A stretch of 64,000 nt of DNA. Origin: an uncultured Salinisphaerales bacterium. Its GTDB lineage: Bacteria; Pseudomonadota; Gammaproteobacteria; Nevskiales; CAJXLF01. The translations under genes and the position numbers were made by a program. Below, one piece after another: positions 1 to 7,513 of the stretch. The DNA lies in NCBI GenBank assembly GCA_913055805.1, contig CAJXLF010000009.1:62001-126000 (forward strand), given 5' to 3'. Position 1 is the stretch's first letter; each line of letters starts with the position of its first letter. Below the pieces are notes generated by a model that made no database searches, had not been told where the DNA came from, and worked only from the letters and a program-made list of their open reading frames with translations.

Positions 1-1
1 A

Positions 2-205
2 CTAGTCGTATTCCGAATCAAACTCCGGAATACCGGCTCTGGAAATGAATCTGTAGAAGAGCCAGGCCCCCAGCATCATCACCACTGCGCATTCAATCAG
101 CGCGATGGCGATCATGCTGTGCTGCAACAGTGCAGCGAACCCGCCGAAAAGCAGGCTCCACAGGCTCATGGTGGAAAAAATCAGGAAAACCGCTTTTGTG
201 ATCAT
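2..205 (-). CDS. small two-helix membrane protein
   Basis: A 67-residue protein of unknown function. Two hydrophobic segments (about residues 3-25 and 30-52) are followed by a short acidic tail ending DSEYD, so it is probably an inner-membrane protein. A longer frame begins at 232, but the ATG at 203-205 is preceded on its strand by GGGAG seven bases away, which makes it the better start. The stop lies at 2-4, so the gene is complete. I recognise no family; its neighbour on the left is outside the window. Confidence 0.5.
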   Translation of the reverse strand: MITKAVFLIFSTMSLWSLLFGGFAALLQHSMIAIALIECAVVMMLGAWLFYRFISRAGIPEFDSEYD

Positions 206-517
206 GGTATGACTCCCGAAAAGCCTATCCATGGCGGTGTGTGTATTTTTATCTGTAGTTAAGTAAAACCAATTCCGCTGAAAAAAACAAGAAAAATCTG
301 CTGTGTCGGATTCGGCAATGCATGCTGAACAGCTCTGGCCCGAATAGATAAGTAATTAGACACTTTTAGCCATTACCAGGCGGCCGCCTGGCAGACATAA
401 TGCTGGCTTCCGGAGAGTATTGCCTGGGAAGAGATTGTCCCTCCTCATGTTTTCTCCGGAAATCTCCTGCCGTTTGCGCCACTCCCGATCGGGAGTGGCG
501 AATTTTTATATGCTCCC
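206..517. other. intergenic region with two palindromes
   Basis: No convincing gene lies here. It must carry the promoter of the small leftward membrane gene. A perfect 16-base palindrome with a CGGCCG centre is at 376-391. A second perfect palindrome is at 477-500 and is listed separately. An open frame at 420-608 has no recognisable protein character and runs into the AraC gene. Confidence 0.5.
477..500. terminator. 24-base perfect hairpin after AraC gene
   Basis: The arms CGCCACTCCC and GGGAGTGGCG flank GATC. The hairpin sits 17 bases beyond the stop of the leftward AraC gene. The only T tract (AATTTTTATA) follows on the + strand, so termination is better supported rightward than leftward; it could serve both directions. 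Confidence 0.45.
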
Positions 518-1546
518 CTATCGTTGCCGGCTTTGCTCACGAAAAGCAGTAGGCGTCATACCGGTCCACTTGCGAAAGGCGCGGGTGAAATTAGCGGGCT
601 CGCTGTAACCCAGTTTGGTGGCGATCCTCTCCATGCTCAGCGTGGACTCCTTGAGCAGGCGCTTGCTTTCGCTGCTGCGTAATTCCTCGGTGAGGCTTTT
701 ATAAGTCACACCATGCTCGCTCAGCTTCCTTTTGAGCGTACGTGTCGACATACACAAACGCTCCGCCACCGCTTTAAGATCCGGTATCTGGCCATCGGCA
801 TAACGCAAAATCGCACGTACCTGCCCGGTCAAATCCCCCTTGAGCCCGAGTTCAGCCAGCTCCCGATCGCACTGTTCAGTCACCAGTTTGGCCGTAACCG
901 GGTTGGCTGTTTCCAGCCGCCTGTCCAGATAGGCGGCTGGAAAGCGCAATTGATTAACCCCCATATTGAAACGCGCCCGGGGCAGGCGGGCGCGATACGA
1001 CTCGTAGTAATCCGGCTCAGGGTAGTCGAACCACATTTCCAGTTCCTGCGCATCAATCTGACGGTTGGCCAAAGCCGGAGCCATACGGGCGAGCCCCGCC
1101 AGGAACAGATCAATCATGCACTGCCGGATTGGGCCCAGCGGCAGGGTCTCCCTGACCTCGACGGCGCCAACCGATCCTTCCTGAATCAGTTGTACACTCA
1201 GATTGGGTAGCCGCAGCTGAATGAATTTGGCCCCCAGGTCTATGGCCTCACGCAGGCTGGCCGAGCTCAGCAGCCCGTAGCCCATGATGCCGTGTGAGGT
1301 GAGATGGCTGTGCAGTCCGATCTCATAGCCGATGGCCGGATAACCCGTTTGGCTCATGGCCTGGTAAAGCATGGCGCCGGCCTGCAACATGGACAGGCGG
1401 CCGTCCGGGTTATCCAGGATCGCCGGATCCACCCCGCACTGGCGCAGCAATTCGGCACGCGGCAGCCCATGCTGTTCCGCCACTTCCAGCACCAGCAACC
1501 CATAGGCTACGGGGATAAAGGGTTTGCCCAGGTCTGCGGGTTTCAT
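518..1546 (-). CDS. AraC-family transcriptional regulator (arabinose-binding-like N-terminal domain)
   Basis: A 342-residue regulator. The N-terminal 200 residues match the arabinose-binding-like domain of the OruR/ArgR-like AraC subgroup, and the last 100 residues hold two helix-turn-helix motifs (LKAVAERLCMSTRTLKRKL, then IATKLGYSEPANFTRAFRKW). The ATG at 1544-1546 follows GGAGG closely and gives the normal family length of about 340; a frame extending to 1672 would add 42 uncharacteristic residues. It is divergent from the multiheme cytochrome lipoprotein gene, whose expression it probably controls. Members of this subgroup often regulate degradation of lipids, sterols or hydrocarbons, but the ligand cannot be read from sequence. 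Confidence 0.88.
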   Translation of the reverse strand: MKPADLGKPFIPVAYGLLVLEVAEQHGLPRAELLRQCGVDPAILDNPDGRLSMLQAGAMLYQAMSQTGYPAIGYEIGLHSHLTSHGIMGYGLLSSASLREAIDLGAKFIQLRLPNLSVQLIQEGSVGAVEVRETLPLGPIRQCMIDLFLAGLARMAPALANRQIDAQELEMWFDYPEPDYYESYRARLPRARFNMGVNQLRFPAAYLDRRLETANPVTAKLVTEQCDRELAELGLKGDLTGQVRAILRYADGQIPDLKAVAERLCMSTRTLKRKLSEHGVTYKSLTEELRSSESKRLLKESTLSMERIATKLGYSEPANFTRAFRKWTGMTPTAFREQSRQR

Positions 1547-1700
1547 ACGCCTCCGGCTTTTCGTCGTTCTTTTATTCTTATCACACTGGCCCCAAATGAC
1601 AAGAAGATTGTCACCCATGCGACTCACAATTACATTGCCGCCAAGCGCATAGTGGCCATATTCAAGAGCCATGGCTCAATAAAAAATGTTGGAGAGAGCA
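1547..1700. promoter_or_regulatory. divergent promoter region with dyad TGACAA-N5-TTGTCA
   Basis: This region separates the AraC gene from the cytochrome gene. It contains the perfect dyad TGACAA-GAAGA-TTGTCA at 1597-1613 and the 12-base palindrome GAGCCATGGCTC at 1666-1677, close to the cytochrome start. Either could be a regulator site; the assignment is inference from position. Confidence 0.35.
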
Positions 1701-4526
1701 ATGTTCAGGCGTTATTTAGTGGGCCCGGCGCTTTGCCTGGCCCTGACAGCATGTGGTGGAGGCAGCGGGGATGGTGCGCCTCATGGGTCGGCTGACACGA
1801 CGGATAGCAGTGGCGGCGATAACACCACGCAATTTGCCAGTACCGAAGCATTCTTTGAATCCGAAGTTGCCCCCGAACTGAATTTCTGCCGCAGCTGTCA
1901 TGTGCCGGGTGGCATAGCCGATGTTGAAGAAGGCCATCGCTTTTTGCTGTCACCGTCCGGTGAAGATGACTACGCCAAGACCCGTGCGGCCTGGGAGGCC
2001 ATGGGCAAGGGTGTGGAATCCAGCATGCTGCTGGTCGAACCCTCGGATGGGGTGGAAAAACACAGTGGCGGCAAGCCCTGGCCCAAGGGCAGCGCCGCCT
2101 ATAGCGCCATGCAAACCTTGCTGGCCTGCTGGGACGACCCAGCCGCTTGCGCCAATCTTGCTGGCGGCAATACAGGCGGCGAAGTACTCGCTCTGCTGGG
2201 CAACCCTGGCAAGCATTTCTTCGTCAATCAACTCTGCGACGGCGCCCCGGATGAAACGCCCATCGACTGGAGCCAGGACCCGCGCCGGTTGCTGCAGAAC
2301 AGTGGTTTCCCGGGCTCGGGCGAGCTCATCGATTCCGAGGAATATGCCGTTCATTTCAACGACCCCTTCGAAATCTGTCATACCGAAACCCTGTTTGAGA
2401 CCCAGGCCAGGCAAAACGAACTGCGCGCAGCCGCCGGACAGAAGCCCGTCTATTCGGCCAAGCGCGACCCCGCCACCTGCGGCGAATGGCGGGCCGCGGT
2501 TCAGCGTGGCCACGACTGGATTGCCATGACACCGACCGACCAGCCCCTGACGGGCGATCATGGCGACAGTTTTCAGGACGCCATATATGGCGGGACTAAC
2601 GCGGTATCCTGGAACAACCTTTGGCGGGTCTGGGGCATGGATGAGCGCCCCGATAATTTCGACGAACAACTCTTTGAGCGTTACGGCCACACGCCGCCAC
2701 CGGATCACATCTACAACCCCTACCCGATTGTCGATCCGGATAACGGCATCGACGAACGGCCCATGCTCAGTGAAACCTTCGGCGGCAGCGGTCGCCTGCC
2801 ACTGGGTTATGCCCAGGGACGCAAGGCCGACGGCACCTACAGCGGCACCCTGGGTCTGACCTGCTTCTCCTGTCATGCAGGGCAGATTGGCAACGGCGAA
2901 GTCACCGGCCGCGACGGCAATGTCAATCCTGAAAGTTACGGCGCCAACGACACCGGCAGCTTCATGGGTCTGCCCAACACCAATACCGAACTGGGCGTGC
3001 TGATTGCCGATCTGATCAACGCCCGTCAGTACGACTTGTTCCCCTTCGCGTCCGAAAGCCCGGTCACCATGCCGGCCTTCGGTTACATCCCGCTGGTGAA
3101 TACCACCCGCGGCACAAACGCGGCCGACACCGAAATCGAAGCCATTGTGGTCATACGCGACTTCGACACCCTGGAATTCAGCCATGTGCTGACCTACCCC
3201 CTGCATGCCAGCATGGGTGACCAGGACCCGCCCGCCTGGTGGTGGCTGTCGAACAAGACCCGCTACCTGTGGTTCGGCGGGCATTCCACCGACTCCTCGC
3301 GCGGCAACATGTACTTCGGCAGCGTCAATGGACTGTCCGGGGATCAGGTGAAGGAAAACGAAGGCGTCTTCGAGGATGTGCATCAATGGACCCTGACGGT
3401 GGAGGCGCCGGAATACCCTGCCGGTTATTGCTCTGGAGAGAATGGCGCGCCCGCTCCCGGCGATGCGGAAGGCTGCATCAACCGCACGCTGGCGGAACAG
3501 GGCGCGATCCTGTTCCATGAAAAAGACCTCTGGGCCGATGGCGAGAACGAGGATATCCCCCGACCCAAGGGCAATGGCGCCTGTGCCGGCTGCCATGGCG
3601 CCTACTCGCCACGCTACGTCAACGACAGGCGCTTCCTGCCGGATCCCGCCCTGGCCGGCATGGTCGGCTATACCGTACCGATCGAGATCATCGACACTGA
3701 TCCCGCCCAGGCCGAAGGCTGGAGCCAGGAACTGCGCGAGCATGTCTCCACCTTCTGGTGGTCCTATCCGGATGCCGTGGAAGGTTATCGCCTGCCTGAA
3801 GAGAAAGACCCGATTTCGGAGCTGCTGGACGACTATGCCTTCTTGGGCATCGAGGGCTCGGACTTCGCCGATCACTTGCGTCGCAACCTTGACCGTATGG
3901 GCGCACTGCAACCGGTCGGTACGGCTCTGGCGGATGTACTCGGCCTGGTGCTCGATCCCGTGCCGGAGCTGCCGTTTGGCGAAGTCATGGGTCGGGTCAA
4001 AGGTGCCTGCAGCTTCGAGGAAAAAACCGTCGGATATGTCACCCCGCCGCTGCACGGCGTATGGGCTTCAGCGCCCTACTTCCACAATGGCTCGGTGCCC
4101 AACATCTGGGGCATCCTCAAACCCGAGGAGCGTCCCAAGGTCTGGCGGCGTCAGCGCAGCGTAACCGAGGTGCATTTCAACCAGTTCGAGACCCGCATCT
4201 CCGGCGTAAACAGCGGTTATGACTGGCAGAAACTCGGCTGGAAATATGATGATGTGCTATGTGACAGCAGTTCCGGCATACCCTTCTACACCTGTGACCC
4301 CGGCATGGATGTGCCACAGGAAATCCAGTGGCTGGCGGATACCGTATTGGGTGGACTGCTATGGCCTACCTGGGTCGTGCCACCGCCCTTTGATACCCAG
4401 GGTCTGGAAGAGCGCATGATCTTCAACACCAATATGTACTCCAAGAAAAACCGCGGCCATGAGTGGACAGGCACACTCACCGACGCGGAACGGATAGCCT
4501 TACTGGAATATCTGAAGACGCTTTAA
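1701..4526 (+). CDS. RoxA-like multiheme cytochrome c lipoprotein
   Basis: A 941-residue exported lipoprotein: the signal peptide ends in the lipobox LTAC with Cys18 as the lipidation site. Three c-type heme motifs are visible: CRSCH at 63-67, CFSCH at 388-392 and CAGCH at 628-632. Near the C terminus, APYFHNGS (from about residue 791) resembles the distal region of the diheme peroxidase/MauG/RoxA superfamily. RoxA rubber oxygenase cleaves polyisoprene with two hemes; this protein is longer and has an extra N-terminal heme. The start is placed at 1701 because GGAGAG lies four bases before it. The next gene is alkB, so an oxidative role on hydrocarbons is plausible but unproved. A cytochrome c peroxidase-like or thiol-oxidase-like role is the alternative. 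Confidence 0.75.
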   Translation: MFRRYLVGPALCLALTACGGGSGDGAPHGSADTTDSSGGDNTTQFASTEAFFESEVAPELNFCRSCHVPGGIADVEEGHRFLLSPSGEDDYAKTRAAWEAMGKGVESSMLLVEPSDGVEKHSGGKPWPKGSAAYSAMQTLLACWDDPAACANLAGGNTGGEVLALLGNPGKHFFVNQLCDGAPDETPIDWSQDPRRLLQNSGFPGSGELIDSEEYAVHFNDPFEICHTETLFETQARQNELRAAAGQKPVYSAKRDPATCGEWRAAVQRGHDWIAMTPTDQPLTGDHGDSFQDAIYGGTNAVSWNNLWRVWGMDERPDNFDEQLFERYGHTPPPDHIYNPYPIVDPDNGIDERPMLSETFGGSGRLPLGYAQGRKADGTYSGTLGLTCFSCHAGQIGNGEVTGRDGNVNPESYGANDTGSFMGLPNTNTELGVLIADLINARQYDLFPFASESPVTMPAFGYIPLVNTTRGTNAADTEIEAIVVIRDFDTLEFSHVLTYPLHASMGDQDPPAWWWLSNKTRYLWFGGHSTDSSRGNMYFGSVNGLSGDQVKENEGVFEDVHQWTLTVEAPEYPAGYCSGENGAPAPGDAEGCINRTLAEQGAILFHEKDLWADGENEDIPRPKGNGACAGCHGAYSPRYVNDRRFLPDPALAGMVGYTVPIEIIDTDPAQAEGWSQELREHVSTFWWSYPDAVEGYRLPEEKDPISELLDDYAFLGIEGSDFADHLRRNLDRMGALQPVGTALADVLGLVLDPVPELPFGEVMGRVKGACSFEEKTVGYVTPPLHGVWASAPYFHNGSVPNIWGILKPEERPKVWRRQRSVTEVHFNQFETRISGVNSGYDWQKLGWKYDDVLCDSSSGIPFYTCDPGMDVPQEIQWLADTVLGGLLWPTWVVPPPFDTQGLEERMIFNTNMYSKKNRGHEWTGTLTDAERIALLEYLKTL

Positions 4527-4548
4527 GCAGAGACTCACTCTGTTACCA

Positions 4549-4581
4549 GCCGCTGCCGGCTTTAACGGCAGCGGCTTTTTT
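4549..4581 (+). terminator. rho-independent terminator after multiheme cytochrome
   Basis: A perfect 10-base stem (GCCGCTGCCG, pairing with CGGCAGCGGC), a seven-base loop and a run of six T. It lies 22 bases after the cytochrome stop and separates it from alkB, so alkB has its own promoter in 4582-4779. Confidence 0.9.
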
Positions 4582-4779
4582 AATGCCCGAAGGCCGTTTC
4601 CGGCTGCCGATTAAGAATTTATCTCATTGTTTTAATTTAACTAATTCCAACTTTCTATTCGCGAGGCATGAACTATACTGAAATAAGTGCTGGACATTAA
4701 ACAAACCGATTGGTAAATTACATTGATCACTGACACAGTCATGATCGTTTTTTGATTTTCGGCTTGGGGGAGAGACGAT

Positions 4780-6177
4780 ATGAGCACGACGACGGCATCA
4801 CTCGAACACTGGACAGACCGCAAACGCTACCTGTGGCTGCTCAGCCCCATGATCCCGTTCCTGGGCATACTCGGTATCGGCGCCTATATGTGGACGGATA
4901 TCGGCATCTTCACCTGGACCGGGCCGATCATTATCTACGGCATTATTCCCCTGCTGGACTGGCTGGTCGGCACTGACCGCACCAACCCGCCGGAATCGGC
5001 GGTGCGGCAACTGGAAGACGACCGCTACTACCGCCTGATCGTACTGGCCTACATCCCCTCACAGTTTGCCGTCACCATCTGGGGTGCCTGGCTGGTGGTG
5101 AACTATGATCTGGCTGCCTGGGAACTGATTGGCCTGATCTTCTCGGTGGGTGCGATCAATGGCATTGCTATCAATACGGCTCACGAACTCGGGCACAAGA
5201 AGGAAAACCTGGAACGCTGGCTGGCCAAATTGACGCTGGCGCCGGTGGCTTATGGACACTTCTTCGTAGAACACAACAAAGGCCATCACAAGAATGTAGC
5301 CACCCCCGACGACCCGGCCAGTTCCAAGATGGGTGAAAGCTTCTGGGCATTCCTGCCGCGCACCATGATCGGCAGCGTAAAATCCGCCTGGGGGATCGAG
5401 GCCGATCGGCTGACCCGCAAGGGCAGCGCCGTAATTTCAACGGAAAACGAAAACCTGCAGGCCTGGGGCATGACGGTAATCTTCTTCGCAGCCCTGACGC
5501 TGTGGCTGGGCTGGGCGGCCCTGCCCTTCCTGCTGTTGCAGGCCTTCTACGGCGCCTCGCTGCTGGAAGTCATCAACTACATCGAACATTACGGCCTGCT
5601 GCGCCAGAAACTGCCGAACGGCCGCTGGGAACGCTGCACGCCGGAACATTCCTGGAACAGCAACCACATCATTACCAACCTGTTCCTCTATCAGTTGCAG
5701 CGGCATTCGGACCATCACGCCAATCCGACCCGCCGCTTCCAGGCCCTGCGGCATTTCGACGACAGCCCGCAGCTGCCCTCCGGCTATGCTTCCATGCTGA
5801 TTCCCGCCTACATCCCCTGGCTGTGGTTCCGGCAGATGGACCCGCTGGTGGTGAAGCACTACAAGGGCGATATCAGCAAAGGCAACCTCTATCCGCCCAA
5901 GCGCGAAGCCCTGCTCGCCAAATGGCAGAACCCGCAACTGGATGATGGCAAGCCGGACCTGTTCCCGGAAGAAAAACGCAGCGCCACCAGGACCGATGCC
6001 ACTGGCGCCACCCGCTTCCGCTGCACGGACTGCGGTTACATCTATGATGAAGCCGAGGGCTGCGAGCGCGAAGGCTTCCCGCCCGGCACCCGATGGACGC
6101 AGATTCCGGACAACTGGCCCTGTCCTGACTGCGCGGTACGCGAGAAAGTGGACTTCGTGCCGCTCAAGGACAACTAG
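4780..6177 (+). CDS. alkB: alkane 1-monooxygenase (AlkB) fused to C-terminal rubredoxin
   Basis: A 465-residue integral membrane diiron hydroxylase that would convert medium-chain alkanes to 1-alkanols. The histidine boxes are complete: HELGHK 135-140, EHNKGHH 164-170, NYIEHYG 266-272 and LQRHSDHH 306-313. Hydrophobic segments lie around 19-60, 84-130 and 230-262. After a linker at about 380-410 comes a rubredoxin domain with CTDC (415, 418) and CPDC (448, 451) iron ligands, so the electron carrier is built into the enzyme. GGGGGAGAG precedes the ATG. No separate rubredoxin or rubredoxin reductase gene is in the window. The stop codon overlaps that of the convergent Rieske gene. Fusions of this kind are known in some bacteria. 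Confidence 0.96.
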   Translation: MSTTTASLEHWTDRKRYLWLLSPMIPFLGILGIGAYMWTDIGIFTWTGPIIIYGIIPLLDWLVGTDRTNPPESAVRQLEDDRYYRLIVLAYIPSQFAVTIWGAWLVVNYDLAAWELIGLIFSVGAINGIAINTAHELGHKKENLERWLAKLTLAPVAYGHFFVEHNKGHHKNVATPDDPASSKMGESFWAFLPRTMIGSVKSAWGIEADRLTRKGSAVISTENENLQAWGMTVIFFAALTLWLGWAALPFLLLQAFYGASLLEVINYIEHYGLLRQKLPNGRWERCTPEHSWNSNHIITNLFLYQLQRHSDHHANPTRRFQALRHFDDSPQLPSGYASMLIPAYIPWLWFRQMDPLVVKHYKGDISKGNLYPPKREALLAKWQNPQLDDGKPDLFPEEKRSATRTDATGATRFRCTDCGYIYDEAEGCEREGFPPGTRWTQIPDNWPCPDCAVREKVDFVPLKDN

Positions 6178-7295
6178 CAGGTATAACTTTCAACGACTTG
6201 CTGGAGAGCAGGAAGGGCCGCTTCATTACGGCCAAACGTCAGGGCCTGGTTGGCACCGCTGACCAGGCCTTTTTGTATGCTTTCCGCCAGCGCAAAATCC
6301 TCTTTCAGCGTCGCCGTGGTGATGTCGTGATTGGTTCGCCAGTAGTCCTTGCGGTCTGCTTCTGAAGACGGCACCAGGGTTATGACCGCTATTTCGGTCT
6401 GGTCCACCGCCAATGGTTTGGCATGCACCCACACCACATGGTCGGCCTGCACCAGCAGGGTCATCATGGGAAACAAGGCATAGGTCAGATGCGTATAGTC
6501 ACGCAAGCGCCACTCGTCCTCTGGCAGGGACTTCAGTTCATCCAGATTGCGTTTGGGCAGCACAGAGCGAAAATGTGGCCCGAACTGATCGTAGATGGAG
6601 AGGTTGTCGTAGAAATACGGCGCGATGGTGGCCTTGTGCGCCTGCCGGAAGTGGTAGGACTCCAGGCCACCTTCAGCGACCAGTTTCCAGTTGCTGCGCC
6701 ACAAGTGCCGGTCTTCGGCGAACACCTGGTGACTCTCCAGACCAAGGCCATCCAGTTCCACTTCCAGACCCGCGAAATATTCCTCAAAGCGAATGTCGTC
6801 GGCCACAGCCCAGAGAAATCCAAAGCGCTGCTCTACCCTGACCGGAACCAGACCCGATTGCTCCCGATCCAGTTCGGGAAAACAACTGTCACCATGCGGC
6901 ACACCGACCAGCTGCCCCTGGCTGGAATAGGTCCAGGCGTGGTACGGACAGACAAAGCGTTGCGCACAGCCACGGTCTTCATTCACCAGCTGTGTGCCGC
7001 GATGCCGACAGACGTTATGGAAGGCCCGGACTTTGCCCTGATCATCTCGCGTCACCAGAATGGAGCCGCGATGCGTTTCCACCACTCTGAAATCACCTGA
7101 TCCGGGAATTTTGGAGGCATGCACCAGCGGCACCGGCAGGCGGCGGAACAAGCGCTCGATTTCACGCTCGAAACCGGCGACATCCTGGTATCGACTGATC
7201 GGCGAGAAGCCTTGTCTCTCGCCCAACTGTGTGCTGCCCGCCACGACCAGTTCCAGACATTTCCGGAGTAAGGCAACCTGCTCCTTCTGTTGCAT
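6174..7295 (-). CDS. Rieske-type ring-hydroxylating oxygenase alpha subunit
   Basis: A 373-residue non-heme iron oxygenase. The Rieske [2Fe-2S] ligands are C96, H98, C116 and H119 (CRHRG ... CPYHAW). The catalytic mononuclear iron motif is WKLVAEGGLESYHFRQAH with H215 and H220, and Asp333 in EDFALAESIQ fits the third ligand. The normally conserved Asn or Glu-Asn before this motif is Glu-Gly here. Its reductase and ferredoxin are not nearby. GAGGG lies ahead of the ATG. It is convergent with alkB and shares a CTAG with its stop. The substrate is unknown; choline-monooxygenase-like and aromatic dioxygenase members have this size. Confidence 0.88.
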   Translation of the reverse strand: MQQKEQVALLRKCLELVVAGSTQLGERQGFSPISRYQDVAGFEREIERLFRRLPVPLVHASKIPGSGDFRVVETHRGSILVTRDDQGKVRAFHNVCRHRGTQLVNEDRGCAQRFVCPYHAWTYSSQGQLVGVPHGDSCFPELDREQSGLVPVRVEQRFGFLWAVADDIRFEEYFAGLEVELDGLGLESHQVFAEDRHLWRSNWKLVAEGGLESYHFRQAHKATIAPYFYDNLSIYDQFGPHFRSVLPKRNLDELKSLPEDEWRLRDYTHLTYALFPMMTLLVQADHVVWVHAKPLAVDQTEIAVITLVPSSEADRKDYWRTNHDITTATLKEDFALAESIQKGLVSGANQALTFGRNEAALPALQQVVESYTC

Positions 7296-7513
7296 ATTCG
7301 CCCTCTGAATATTTCAAATATACGCATCAAATCTAATAAAACGTAATGATGGCATGCGAGGCAATACACGCCAACGGCGGCGATAACTGGCCGGTAATCA
7401 TGCAAACCGCACTTTCGACGAGCGGCGGTTTATCGGCAAGCTTGCGCCGCACCATACGGTAGAGTATGTTTTGCTCCGACAACATCGCTCGGCATACGTT
7501 TTCGGAGAAAGTA
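7296..7513. promoter_or_regulatory. divergent promoter region, Rieske oxygenase / acyl-CoA dehydrogenase
   Basis: This spacer drives both genes. It contains the dyad CATAC-N6-GTATG at 7453-7468, about 45 bases before the acyl-CoA dehydrogenase start, a plausible repressor site. The Rieske side (7300-7350) is AT-rich. No gene is evident. Confidence 0.35.

Noticed and set aside
1950-4055. 701-codon minus-strand open frame inside the multiheme cytochrome gene
   Set aside because: It is antisense to a gene with three heme motifs and a lipobox, and has no family-like motifs.
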